Source: Centroberyx gerrardi (lineage: Eukaryota; Chordata; Actinopteri; Beryciformes; Berycidae). From it: DNA of 64,000 nucleotides. Both the position numbers and the translations under genes were made by a program. The notes under the pieces are model-generated. The model saw only the letters and a list, made by a program, of their open reading frames with translations. It was not told the DNA's origin and did not search any database. The stretch is taken from assembly GCF_048128805.1 (NCBI RefSeq), contig NC_135999.1, forward strand, positions 25,629,659 through 25,693,658, given 5' to 3'. Shown piece by piece: positions 38,126 through 50,353 of the stretch. The first letter of the stretch is position 1, and the number at the start of each line of letters is the position of its first letter.

Positions 38126-38516
38126 ATCATACCTTGTAATGTCCGATGGCTGGAAAGCAACTCAATTTTGATGGGTTTTCTCCTGGAGATGCAGCCAAAG
38201 TGCAGCAGTAGTTCACAGGGTTCTTAGAAAGTATGGAAAGGTATGGAAAATTATTTTGAAATAAGTCAGTGTCTTAAAAAGTTTGGAAAACACCTAAAAT
38301 TATGCTTTGAAGTCTGGAAACTCAACATCAAAGAGGCTGGGATGATACTTAGTTTGCACACAGGTCACAGCCAATAAAGAAACTACATACCAGATAAAAA
38401 CAAAAACTACTCATAGTTTATTTTACTTCCCTTTAACACTATCACCAGCAATCATATTTTGTATCTTCAACATGTGCGTCGGGTGAAGCCCGGCTCTTTT
38501 CTGTGATGAGAAATGT

Positions 38517-38665
38517 GATTGGCCTTTTGTCCTGGCAACAAGCCAATCAGCCCTCCTCTTGTCTGTGGCAAACTTCTGATTGGCTCGTTGTCATGGAAAC
38601 CGCGCCCCCTTGACGTGCTCTCTCTGCTTTGTCCTAGCAGGCAACTAAAATAGCATTTCAACAAG
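38517..38665 (+). promoter_or_regulatory. hmox2: Candidate hmox2 promoter and non-coding first exon
   Basis: Three CCAAT boxes (gattgg at 38517-38522, ccaat at 38543-38547, gattgg at 38578-38583) are spaced as in NF-Y promoters. An RFX X-box-like gttgtcatggaaac lies at 38587-38600, followed by cgcgccccc and tgacgtg. Downstream, atttcaacaag|gtaaac (donor at 38666) could end an untranslated first exon joined to the acceptor at 39821-39824. The motifs are visible; the assignment to hmox2 is inferred from position about 1.2 kb before its start codon. Confidence 0.45.
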
Positions 38666-39147
38666 GTAAACCAACATATATATGTCATTTATACATGATA
38701 AGTGTATGTGCTTGTGTCTATACAGATTCAGTGTGAAGTTTTAGAGTGTATTTGCTGAGTACTCGGTGTTCAGAAAGCTGTAATATAATACCGAGGACAG
38801 CTGGGGCAAAGTCACAGTTTTGTAACTGTCCGTGGGAATGTCTGCTGCTCGCTTCATATAGTTCACAAAGATTCATGTCCAATTAACGTTAGCTTTAACC
38901 TCCTGGTTTGGATGTATGTTTTCAGTGTAACGGTACAGTTGAAGCCTTGTCAATTTAGCCTACAAAGTTGTAACTGCAGTGTGTGTAAATTTGCTCGAGT
39001 TTGGTCTGAATGTAAAATACTTAGCTATAATATTCCCATAGGGAATTACAGTGTATCTGTACTGAATAGAGTGACGCAAAAAGGTTACAAACGCACGCAC
39101 ATCCAAACGCGATGAATACTAGGTGCTGGACAGGAGTAGCCTACATG

Positions 39148-39248
39148 TGAAAAACGGAAAAATAGAGTCCGCACACTAGATACACTAGATAATGCTCCCA
39201 TGAACATTAGCATTATCTAGTGTGCGGACTCTATTTTTCCGTTTTTCA
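39148..39248. repeat. Near-perfect inverted repeat (hairpin)
   Basis: The right arm 39209-39248 (40 nt) is the exact complement of left-arm bases 39148-39180 plus 39190-39196. The left arm carries one extra 9-base copy of tacactaga. The loop is about 12 nt. A 15-bp direct repeat actgaatagagtgac sits at 39061-39075 and again at 39248-39262. Confidence 0.97.
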
Positions 39249-39855
39249 CTGAATAGAGTGACCCCAGTGGTATTCTTTATCTCCTATGGCATCATTGTAA
39301 TATTCCTACAAATTACTGTAATATTCTGTAATATTTGGGACTCATTGTTTTACAGTGACATTTATATAGTGTCCTATTACACTATAGGATCACCATAGTC
39401 CTATTTTCTGGTATCTTTTAAGTTTGTCAGGTATTAAATAACATTTGTCTTTTATTAATGTCATATGCACAAGTTCCCACAACTTTGTGGCATTTCTGAG
39501 TGTGTTGACCACTCCAATACTGCACCCAGCTTTACATACAGTATTACCATGTATGAATTGAGCTGCATGTTCCTAATTTAAGCCCTACAGCCATCCCTGT
39601 TTTGGTGCCTCTACTGCAGGTTCTGTTGCATTTTTTTTTTTGCCATAGTAAAAACATTAATGTTCTGATTGTCATGTCCAATAATGTTGCTTCAACTTCC
39701 CATTTTGCTCGACCAGTGTTGGCAGTTTGTTGTGGTGACTGAGGTGATTTGGTCTTATTTTCTTTCTTTTCTCTTAGGTTTTAATCTCAATACCAATGCA
39801 TTAACATCTCTCTCCTGCTTACAGAAGGCTAACGCATTGTGAAACAACCAGTAAG

Positions 39856-42800
39856 ATGGAAACTGAGGTGATACCAAAGCCGATATCCAACGGTGTGACA
39901 AATGGAGGAGCAAGGATTGTTGTGGATGATGATGATGAGGTTCTTAGGTATGGAGGAAAAGTTGCATGGTCAATGGTCTGTTCTGGCACTTAAAGCATAG
40001 GCCTAATATCTATATTACTTTCACTTTGGTAGAGCATTTTTCATTTTCAAGTGCTCATTGCCTTTTATTCATGATTGGTCAACCACCAAATTATCTAGGA
40101 ATTTAAGCCTCTTCTATTGTTGCATTCATTGTATGAAGCTCTGGATTTATCTAAATAGCTCAAATGTTAATGAGTCTCTCCCTCTTGCTCCCTCCTCTCT
40201 CTTTCTCTTTTCCAACCAAGTCCAACCGACCTGTCTGAGATGTTGGCGGAGGGGACCAAGGAGTCCCACGACAGAGCAGAGAACTGCCAGTTTGTTAAAG
40301 ATTTCCTCAGAGGGCGCATCAGACGAGAGCTGTTCAAGGTTAGCCTTCAGGGCTTTGTTGTCGTCTGTACATATTTCAAGTCCCGGTTCAAATGATGCTG
40401 GGGAAAATGGGTGTAAGCAGGGTGAGGAACTAACCAGCCACCAGGCAAATGCTGGTAATGCTTGGCTCTCCCAATTTGTTCAGTTTGCTGGCATCACCCA
40501 CCTTGATGCCGCCTCCCCAGCACACCACAGCAAAGAACAGTGCACTGGCTGCTACAGACTGGTAGAACATCTGCAGCAGCCTGTTGCACACATTGAAGGA
40601 CCTGAGCCTCTTCAGGAAGAACAGCCTGCTCTGTCCTTTCCTGTAGAGGGCCTCAGTGTTGTCCGACCAGTCCAGTTTGTTGTTGAGCTGCACTCCTAGT
40701 AACCGATAAGAGTTCACCATCTCCACCTCCTCCCCCTGGATGGTGACAGGGTTTGGGGTCTTCCTGCTCCTTCTGAAGTCCACCACCAGCTCCTTGGTCT
40801 TCCCGATGTTGAGCTGCAGGTGGCTGTTGTCGCACCAACCTACAAAGCTCTCTGTACTCCTCCTCATTGTCCTCTATGTTGCAGCCGACAGTGGAGGAGT
40901 CATCAGAGAACTTCTGTAGGTGCCACGTTCTGGAGTTGAAGCGCAAGTCTGAGGTGTAGAGGGTGAATAGGAATGGTGACAGTACGGTTTCTTGGGGTGC
41001 GGCGGTGTTGCCCACGTCTGACAGGCAGCCCTGCAGCCAGACGTCCTGAGGCCTGCTGGTGAGGTAGTCCATGATCCAGGCCACGAGGTCTTGGTCTACC
41101 TGCATCTCTGAGAGCTTCTCCGCCAGTAGAAGGGGCCAGATGGTGTTGAAGGCACTGGAGAAGTCAAAGAACATGATTCTCACAGCGCCCCCTGGCCTCT
41201 CCAGGTTTGAGTAAGCCCGGTGTAGCAGGTAGATGATGGCGTCCTCCACACTGATGTGGGCCTGGTATGCGAACTGCAGGGGTTCCAGGGAGCCACCCAC
41301 CAGGGGCCTGAGGTCCTGCAGAACCAGTCTCTCAAAGGTCTTCATGACATGTGAGGTCAGAGCGACTGGCCTGTAGTCATTGAGAGTGCTGGGATGTCCT
41401 TTCTTGGGCACCTGAAGTCTTCCACAGTTGGGGCGCCTTCTCTAAATATGTACCAGTCACCGTGCCCAGTGGACAAAAAAATTGTTTCCTGCCTTGGTTG
41501 TGACCAACAACTTAGTGGGACTGTATTGTGCTAAATGTAACCCAATCTTTCTCAAAGTCATCAATCAAATCATTCATCTCTGTCTTCCTCTTTGACCCCC
41601 TCTGCTTCCTTTCTCTCTCTGTCTTTGCATGACTGTTCATCAGAAACAATATCGTCAAACCAGTTTACAAAATGTCAGTTTTTCAAAAACCAACAGTTTA
41701 TACATTCAAACCATAAAGAGATGATAAAATCTTGGACATGAAAACCTGTACTATGTAATAGTACATAATCACCAAGATCTAACGTAAAACAGTTCCAAAA
41801 TTGAGAACATGTAATTATATAAATCATTCAACCGCCATTAAAGTCATATCAGACATTGTAGTGACCATTGAACCATTGTGTGTATGTGTGTGTGTGTTAC
41901 TCTGTCTATCTGCATCTCTCTCTCTCTGACTTGTGACTTACTGTCATAGTAGGCCTATCATTGAATTTCAGGAAGAAATGTCTACAGTATAGCCAATGTT
42001 TCTCTGTAGTTATTGTAGAGAAATAATTATTTCTCTCTCTCTCTGTCCTTCCTTGGCCAGAGGGGCACAGTGGCTCTGTACTTTGTCTACTCGGCGATGG
42101 AGGAGGAGATCGAGAAGAACAAAGATCACCCCCAGTTCGCTCCCATCTATTTCCCCACAGAGCTGCACCGTTGCGAAGCCCTGGCCCGGGACCTGGAGTA
42201 CTTCTATGGAGAGGACTGGCAGAGCCAGGTCAGCAGAAACCACAGAGAGCCTTGTAGGCTGCATGTCAGTCTCACGATGTAAAGGTGGTGAGGTTGAGCC
42301 TCACACATGGCTGGCCTGTTTTTTAGGGCATCAGTCACCTGCAGCCTGTTGCACCATTTAAACTTTTCAAATGTAGGCTACTTGGAATGTAAATTCTCAC
42401 TAAGTCCAAGTTTATATATGACTATTATATAAGTCACAACTTAAACCTGCAGGAGTAAAGTTGTCTGTAAAATAACCGGTGGCATGGCACATCAATTTGT
42501 TGGGACAATTTGCTGACCCGGAGGAACAAATACAGTGTGGTTAATTCAGCAACTAGCTAGCAATAAAATAAACAATGTTTTTTCCAAACTATCAGTGATA
42601 GGAGAAATGTTATTAGTCCTATCTATATAGCTTTTACCCTGTTGAAAGTAACAGTTACACCACTTGATGTCGCTATTGTCTGTATTAGTTACATCTAGTT
42701 ATATACAAATACTTACTTTATATCAATATACTGTATATACAAATGAATCCTAATACTTGGTGTTGGAGCCAAGCCTATATTAGAGAATACTTATAGGATC

Positions 42801-45800
42801 TAAATACTTACCTGTCCTATCCTTTCTCAGCTTTACTGTAAATGTAGTCTTAATATCTGTCATTAACTGTGGAGAGAAATCTATCTGGACATTTTAATAT
42901 ACTAGACCTGTTTTCACTTCTTTTACCCAAATTGTATTTAGCCTTAAAGAATTGCCTATGGATGATAATTATTTACCTCTTTGTTTAGTGTAGAATAGCC
43001 AGGTTCCTTGAATTGAAAACAAATGTAATAATTTAATCTTTGAGACACAATTTATTGTTCATGTAGGTATTGTAGTAATTGTTACTGTCTCTTTAAGAAA
43101 CTTCGTGGCCTATGTTCTATCCTTGAGCATTTGTTTGCTTTTAAACAAATAGGGTAATTTTGGTGTTTACTTTGCAGCAGTTATTCATATGCTAGGGGCA
43201 AGGGTTAAAAACAAAAAAAGTTTCCTGTGTTACAGAAACTTGAATTTGGAAACAAATCTGCCTTATTAGACGTCTCACTTTTACTTATAACATTAAAGAA
43301 TGTATCTACACCCAAACCACAACAAACTTTTTCAGGTATCTCTCTTTTCTAGTGTGTTTGTCATATATTTAGCCATTATTTGCACACAGCCAGTAGACTC
43401 CAGTAGACTTCCTTGATAGCGCCAGACGTGTTGAAATCCTGGAAAGCCTCTACTGACTTTCGTAGCTCTGTTGCCTCTCGCAGATCAGCCTCTCGCCAGG
43501 CACCAAGCCTTATGTGGACCGCATCCACCAGGTGGGAGAGAAGGACCCCGTGCTGCTGGTGGCCCACTCCTACACCCGCTACATGGGTGACCTCTCGGGG
43601 GGACAGATCCTGAAGAAGGTGGCCCAGCGGGCGCTGAAGCTCCCCTCGACGGGCGAGGGTCTCAACTTCTACCGGTTCGAGGGAATCCACAGTCACAGCG
43701 GCTTCAAGCAGCTTTACCGGAGCAGGATGAACGAGCTGGAACTGGATGCCAAGACCAAGGAGAGGATCGTGGTCGAGTCCAACCTGGCCTTCGGCTTCAA
43801 CATGATGGTGAGGGAGCAGGGAGGGGTTGGGAGAGTCAGACCCACAGTGTGTCCTGACAATAGAAGGTTTTAGTAGGTCTTTAATTGTTTTTCGGGGTGA
43901 AAGATAAAGGTTTAGTAAGAGAAATATAACTTTTATCTGAACACAGGTATTCACCGAGCTCGAAGAGATCGGAAAGACCATCAAAGAGGAAGTCCAGGAT
44001 GCAGGCCTTGGACACAGTCATGCAGAGATTGTGCAGGGAGGAGACATCAACAAGTGCCCCTATTATGCAGCAAAAAAGGGTAAGTTGAAGAGTTTTGTTC
44101 CAAAATGAGATATCCACCATTTGGAAAAAGGAACACACACTTTAAAAAATATAGTATAAAAATAAAGTAAAAGATGGAACATTTTAAACAATAGTAGGTA
44201 ATAACATGTGGTGACTAAATAATAACACTTTTACAAACTGGATCCTCTAGATAGAGATATTAATTGCAAGAAAGATATTTTTTCTCAAATTCATAGTGTT
44301 TCAGAAGAGCACTCTTCAAATGGACTCTTATCAGAATCAGAGTTTGTTTGTTTTTTTCCAGCAAGTACAATACATTTATAGGAATTCAAGAGTTTCAAAT
44401 GAGATATTCACCAAGTGAAAAAACTTTACTTTTTTATGGATAGTAAGTAACCTAACACCTTGAATGACAAAATAAGAGTTTAACAGACTGGAATCCCTAC
44501 ATTTTAGAGATATTCTATGATGAACCCCAAGTAATGATTTTATTTTCCCCAAATGTATGCATTTCAGAATAAAACTCTTCAATTAGTCTTGGTGGCATTG
44601 GTGCAGAGAAGTATCGACAGACTACAATAATAACACTGTATTTACTGACACACATTGCTGAGGAGCCACAGGACCTTACATACAGTGAACTGCAAGGGGT
44701 CAGCACAAGACATTTTGATAGAGATTTATTTATATAGCGCTTCAGAAACACAAAACCAGTGTGTACTAAACTAAGTACCAAAACAGGGGGGTTCGAAAAC
44801 AGGGGAAACGGAGGCAGAGCATGGAATAGCAACAGCAAAATCAAGACTTAATGTAAATAAGAGCATTGTTAAAAGCACAAAATAGGCGCAAGAACGCATA
44901 AAAGAACATGGCAGACACAGTGAAAAGCCAGTGATAGATTCGGCTGGTCTGATGTTTGGGTGGAGGGTATTCCACAGTTTCGGTGCAGCCACAGAAAAGC
45001 CCTATTACCCCATCAGTCTTAAATGGGACCTTGGGGTGATTAGAGGACCTGAGGGACCTGGTAGTATTGTTTAGGGACGGAAGTTCAGAAATAAAGGGGC
45101 AACACCATGTAAAGCCTAAAAACAAATAAAAGGATTTCAGTGTCAATACAGGTGGTGTACATTTACTATTCAATCACTATGTAGATTCAGGAAGCATAGC
45201 CTGGATTATGCACCTGTACAAGAGTATGGAGAGGTAGCTATACTGAATAGGATGAAATGAGTTGTGAGCATTTACGCTGTCGACGATGAAATCAATCGAC
45301 CTGCCCTTTCAGAATCAGAGTCAGAATCATTTTATTGGCCAAGTACATTTGCACATACAAGGAATTTAGCTTTAGCTTTAGCAAAGAATAAAAGACAATA
45401 TAAAACCAATAAACACAGTAATATAAAATCAATATAGAAACGGTAGAAGGAAAAGATGAAATCAGAATCAAAATATTGCACCGTAAGTATTTGCACTGTT
45501 TTGAATATTGCACTTTGATGGATAAATAAATAAATAATAAATGGTGAGTGGTAGTGGCGTGTGGCAGTGATGGGGGCGGAGGGGAAGGTGCAGTGTATAG
45601 TGGTGATTATCCGTTTGTTAGCCGGGTGTGCGGGCAGGAAACAATTAATATAATAATAATAATAAACTTTATTTATATAGCACTTTTCTTAACAAAGTTA
45701 CAAAGTGCTTAACAAAAAGAATTTAAAAAACAACAATTAAAAACAAAAGAAAAACAAACAGAGATCATGAAACAGAGGGGAATAAAATGAAGTTACCCAA

Positions 45801-47286
45801 AAATATAGACTGTCAAAAGTGGGATAATCAAACACAGCAACATATCAAACATTCATAAAAGCTTTCCGATAAAGGAATGTTTTAAGAAGAGATTTAAAAG
45901 ACACTAAAGATGTTGCCTGTCTGATCTCGAAAGGCAGACTGTTGCACAGTTTGGGGGCTCTAACAGCAAAGGCCCGGTCACCTTTGGTCACTAGCCGAGA
46001 CCTAGGAATAACCAGCAGAGCCCTATCCACCGATCTAAGTGGACGCCCAGGCACATAGGGGGTTAATAAGTTCTTGATGTAATTTGGAGCAAGGTCGTTT
46101 AATGCTTTAAAAGTGATAAGTAGAAATTTAAAATCAATGCGGAATGTAACAGGCAGCCAGTGTAAGTTGGCGAGTACCGGAGTAATATGTTCATATCTCT
46201 TGGTGCCAGTTAAAATCCAGGCAGCAGCGTTCTGTACCAGTTGGAGTCGGTGAAGGGAGCTCTGACTGATGCCGGCATAAAGTGCATTTGCAGTAGTCGA
46301 GGCGGGAGAAAATAAATGCATGTATGACCTTATGTAAATCAGTAGGAGACAGGAATGATCTGATTTTGGAGATTGGACTGGGCTGCTGGTAGGCTTGGTT
46401 TCTGGGAGGTGGTGAGACGATGCGGGTGAAGCTGTGTACATAATGTACCACAAAATTTCAATTAGAATTCAGTAATCCAAAAAACTCCATTGACATGTAG
46501 TTTTCTATGTACTCCAAAGCATAACCCTGCCATATTTAAATGTCAGTAATATTAAAATAAGCAAACATTCAGTAAGAAATCATTGTAAATCAAATTAATT
46601 CAGCTGTTCCATTAAATTGATTATAATAGATAAGTAGCATGAACTTGCTGGCTCGTTTCTTGGTAACCTGCCCAGCTCTGCCAGATACCAAGTTAGAGGA
46701 GCTTCTGTTGGTATGCAGGATATGCTTGTACCAATGAAGAAGATGAAGATGTCATCAAGGTGGTAGGGCTTGGTCTGGATGGTGAAGAAGAAGAATGAAG
46801 TAACGCCCGGGTATTCGACCATGTGCCATGGAGGCAGAGAGTCTGCAGGTTTTCATTCCAACCAGGTTTTCATTGACAACATCAAATGATTTCACTGATT
46901 AGCTGACCTTCAACCAGAGAGGAGGAACTAATTGGTGAAATCATCTGCTGTAGTGTCTTGATTCTTCCATCTTGATTTGTACAAGCATATTCTGCATACC
47001 AGCAGAAGCTCCTCTAACCTGGTTTCAAGGGCAGAGATGGGCAGCTTTGATTTTCTTTTCCAGTCTGTAATTTCTGTTCTCATTCCTTCATTTATTCATC
47101 CATTCTCCATCTCCCACTTCCTCTTACCGCCTCATCCTCTTCCCTCTCCTCTCTCCAGCGGCCAGTGGAAATCCCACCTACGCGTGCCAGTTAGCCGTGA
47201 CGCTTCTCAGACACCCTACCGGTCAGGTTTTAATGGCCACCTGGGTGGCGGTACTTGCCGGATTTGCCGCCTGGTACCTCATGTGA
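39856..47286 (+). CDS. hmox2: Heme oxygenase 2
   Basis: Oxidises heme to biliverdin, CO and Fe2+ with electrons from NADPH-cytochrome P450 reductase, on the ER membrane facing the cytosol. Six coding exons: 39856-39947, 40221-40338, 42061-42228, 43484-43807, 43947-44079 and 47159-47286. All are bounded by AG/GT, and the phases sum to 320 aa (human HO-2 has 316). The proximal heme-ligand His lies in [10 protein letters not shown] (His47). The family signature [17 protein letters not shown] is at 151-167, with the distal-helix Gly161, Asp162 and Gly165. One heme-regulatory Cys-Pro motif (KCPYY, Cys271) is present; the second Cys (288, ACQLA) lacks its Pro. A C-terminal anchor spans about 301-319 and ends WYLM. 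The acidic N-terminus (VDDDDEV) is typical of HO-2 rather than HO-1. An AATAAA at 47854-47859 is the likely poly(A) signal. The start ATG is the first in its exon (acceptor at 39823-39824). Confidence 0.97.
40415..41445 (-). mobile_element. 5'-truncated LINE reverse transcriptase fragment (Rex1/CR1-like)
   Basis: Antisense in the hmox2 intron between coding exons 2 and 3. The - strand encodes RT motifs: [21 protein letters not shown], an altered PQGT-type box ([10 protein letters not shown]) and the FSDDSS catalytic box. After a frameshift near 40850 the conserved downstream part follows ([39 protein letters not shown]). The 5' part with the endonuclease and the extreme C-terminus are missing. 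Clade assignment is from memory of fish LINEs and could be another CR1-superfamily clade. It is not functional as it stands. Confidence 0.88.
44093..44590. mobile_element. Fold-back MITE copy (family of 29224)
   Basis: The left end gaagagttttgttccaaaatgag and right end cagaataaaactcttcaatt are inverted. Interior motifs (aactggatcctctagatagaga) match 29.39 kb. Located in the last hmox2 intron. An internal Rex1-like tail fragment (cagaatcagagtttgtttg) is at about 44333. Confidence 0.6.
44715..45173 (-). mobile_element. L2-type LINE 3' end (degraded)
   Basis: On the - strand a remnant of the L2 ORF2 C-terminus is readable ([14 protein letters not shown]). The characteristic 3' tail (atttatttatatagcgcttc on the + strand) lies at about 44726. 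Several frameshifts. In the last hmox2 intron. Confidence 0.65.
45303..45530 (-). mobile_element. Rex1-like LINE 3' tail fragment
   Basis: cagaatcattttattggccaagtacatttgc at about 45323 on the + strand is the usual 3'-tail text of Rex1-type fish retroposons. No coding part retained. Confidence 0.6.
45640..46453 (-). mobile_element. L2 (Maui-like) LINE ORF2 C-terminus and 3' tail
   Basis: A 202-codon - strand frame contains the L2 hallmark text [39 protein letters not shown] and [12 protein letters not shown]. It ends near a tail with aataataataataaac and atttatatagcacttttc (45645-45690). The RT domain itself is lost, so this is a dead 5'-truncated copy in the last hmox2 intron. Confidence 0.88.
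46673..47045. mobile_element. Fold-back element with ~60-bp arms
   Basis: The left arm (agttagaggagcttctgttg, gtatgcaggatatgcttgta) is inverted at 46979-47040 (tacaagcatattctgcatac, cagcagaagctcctctaacc). The centre contains the repeat family also seen at 37955-38125. It ends about 115 bp before the last hmox2 exon. Confidence 0.8.
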
Positions 47287-50200
47287 TCTCACAGAGCGGT
47301 TCTGCCAGTCGCTACTGAGCAAAGACACGAGGCCACAGTAGATTATCTTGAGCTCCTCACTTAAAACCTCACATATTTGTTCTTATTTTCCCTCATTTGT
47401 AAAGCATTTCACTGCTAGAAGTGTTAATGCATTGAATACCTGAACCTGATCCAGGGTTGATTTAACACTGACTATGAACTGACTCTATGGAGCATACAGT
47501 GTTTTTGCTGCTGAGACTGTGGAGAATACAGTGAAATTGCTTTTGTTATTATGTAATTGCAATACATAACACACTAAGCCTACAGGGATTTTATGATGCT
47601 TGTCAAAACCTGCATGCCTTATTTAATATGCATACAGACTTTAAAGGACATTTTACCGTGTCAAAATATTGAATTTATATTCTAAGAGGTATTGGCCCAT
47701 ATGATTATAATACTCTTGTCAGTTGAATGTATTCCACAAACCAATGAAATATTGTTGATTGTATTGAGTATGCATTGCTGCCTAATAATGCATTAATTTA
47801 CAAAGTCCTGTACATTCTGTTGTACTTGGTGATTGGACTGATTGAACTGTGATAATAAATAAGGGTCAAGTTGTGTCAGTAAATAATATTGAATCTCTCT
47901 GAGGAATGTTTGTTGAAAACGTTAACATTTACATTTTAGATATTTAGCTAACACCCTTATCCAGAGAAACTTCTTACGAGTGCCACAGAGGAAAAGCTTA
48001 AATTCTTACATCACCGACACTACAAGCAAGTAACAGTAAGGGGTACAAGTGCCAGAGCCACAGCTGTTGTATTATAAATTGTTGTATGATGGAAAAAAGC
48101 ACCTGGTAAATAAATAACAGAGAGGGAGAAAAGGTTGAAACATTTTTTCAGCATGTTATTTCATGTTTGAGACTTTGTGACTCAACACCCTAGGTGATCC
48201 AAAATTGGTTTCCCAGTGACCCCGCCCCTCTGTGTTTACCTGCGTGTGAGTGGTTGTTGGCAGGTAGATAAACCTCCTGTGACAGAGAGGTGGAGATGAT
48301 CTGGCTGTGCTCCTACTGACGCTCAAGTTGTTCCAGCTGACTCCCACTCACTTTCCTCTCTTTCCCAGTAAGTGTTACATATCTTTATTTCCAAGGTTAT
48401 GCATTTTAGAATTGCATCTTATTTGAGCATTTATGCCATGAGTATTGTCAGGTAATAAATATCCCCTATAAATGAGCTGTAACTGGTGGAGGATACATTT
48501 TTCTAAGGTGGCTTTCACACCTACATCTTTTGGTGCGGATTTTACCAAAGTTCAGATCATTTTGTTAGGTGTGAGTCAGACCGTGGTGTGGATCATTTCT
48601 GGCGTGAAAACAATTTCAATAAAAATGCTGATATATGCGCAATGTTTTGTCGGTTCACGGTGGGTTGTTTTTAGACAAATTACTCTAGCTTGGTCGGTAT
48701 TGTAATAGCCTAACCTGTAGTGACTGTGGAGTTATTAACGATATTATTTTTTCCTCTTTATTCTTAAATGCAAAACAGCACACCCGCCGCCTCTGTCAAA
48801 TTTTTTTTTTTTTACAAAAACAAACATTTATACACTCACCTAATGCATACATATTGTTGACAGAGAAGTTCTTCTGTCTTGTCTATGCTTTTCCTAAGTC
48901 ATTTGACCCTCCCTTATATCGATTTAAAGCCTTGAAATCTCACTAGCTAGCGGGAAAAACCTACCAGCTGCCCCACAGCGGAAGTACGTAAGTTTTTAAA
49001 GTTTAAGTTTTGCGTTTTAAAGTCCAAGGGAATACTACAGGGTCGTTCAATGGCAAGGTGTAGCATTATAATGTGAAAACCATAGCTATTCTAGTTTGAT
49101 TCTTTTTTTTTGTACGCCCACTAAAATATCTGTCCATTAGGTCAGCCTGATATTAAGTGTGTTATCTGGTTTGCATCTTAAAGGACTACCGCTACATTTT
49201 CTGATTATGAATTTTATACAAAGTTAGATTCTGTGTTGTAGTTTTTTTGTTTTGTTTTTTAGACCAGTCTTGGTCTGAAGGCTAAAAGAGCAAAAAGTCA
49301 TCAGTTTCAATCTCAGTTGAAGTCTTACCAATGTCAGTGTGTGATTCAATTCTGTAGCATAATCTAGCGTTGACCCACACACAGACAGACACACACACAC
49401 ACAAACAGGTTGTGAATATTAGACAGTAGACAGCACACGAAAAAAATCAGAAATCCTGCAAGTGTCTGTTAAAGAGCTGTTAGGCTTGTTTGAGATGAGC
49501 AAGTCCTGCGCAGTTTTGACCAGCGACTGCTTGGTCCGTTGCATGATGGTTAGAAAAGTTGTCCGACTCGCTCCGCCGACCACAGCTCCAAGATGATGGG
49601 AAACGCCTCGAGCTGAGCGCTCACTGGTTCAACACAGTTGTATCACGCACCCACAGTGAAATGAAGAAACTTCAGTTTTTATATCTGTTCCAAGATGTCA
49701 CTCCATGAGCAGTCCGTATATTATTTTATTAGAACGGTATGTAATATTTTCCATAAATGCCACCTGTAATGCCTACATTAAAATAAAAATAAGTAACGTG
49801 AAGGTCTGGGTCGTTAGAGCAGTGAGTGTGGGTGGCGGTAATGCATCTTCTTCTTCTTCATCAACCGCCGTTAAACAAAACTGAAGAAGAAGAAAAAGAG
49901 CAGTGAGTGTGCAGTCGGGAGTGTTCGGCTTGTTGATTCCTCGCCTGATTGCACTCGGCTACTCTCGTCTATTTTCCAGGCGGGCAGGTAGTCATCTCAA
50001 ACGAGCCTGATTTCTCCGTCTCCCATCGTTGTTTCGTACACAGCCCAGTGATGCATAGTTCGTTTTTTTTTTGCTCTGGATTTGGATCGTTTCAACATGT
50101 ATAGTATTTTATCACTCATTCTGTGTTCATGCTTTGGAATGGATGCTCTGTTGCACATTAACTTTTTATTTAAACCCAGGTAGGTGTTTTCATTCACTGT

Positions 50201-50332
50201 TCTGTGTTCTCTGTTCTGTTTCTGTGGTTGATTGTTGATCAGTTAGATCTAGTTAGGCTCTTTTCTCTGTCCTTTGAGACATGCTTGTGATAAATAAACA
50301 AACTTGAACTTGAGCTGTGTCTCTGCCTGCAG
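47287..50332. other. hmox2 3' UTR and hmox2-abat intergenic DNA
   Basis: The hmox2 3' UTR probably ends shortly after AATAAA at 47854. The rest has no recognised gene. A short CA run lies at about 49380-49404. The stretch 49500-49990 is richer in CpG and may contain the abat promoter and an untranslated exon (possible donor gggcag|gtagtc at 49988), but this is speculative. A palindromic cttcttcttcatcaaccgcc / gaagaagaagaaaaag patch lies at 49849-49898. Confidence 0.5.
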
Positions 50333-50353
50333 GTTAAGTGGTTCCTGGACAGC

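Larger units (their letters stand above)
31730..38445. other. Gene-poor DNA between the cxcl12 domain and hmox2
   Basis: No supported gene. G+C-rich unique DNA with CCAAT motifs lies at 31740-32060. A (CA)n array is at about 35053-35080. A second copy of the 4.53-kb dispersed repeat is at about 34440-34600. A short TIR element is at about 35861-36025. A unique balanced stretch that may be regulatory spans about 36440-36640. A palindromic repeat lies at 37955-38125. Confidence 0.5.

Noticed and set aside
40058..40699. 213-codon + strand open frame
   Set aside because: It is a shadow of hmox2 exon 2 in another frame joined to the antisense strand of the LINE RT.
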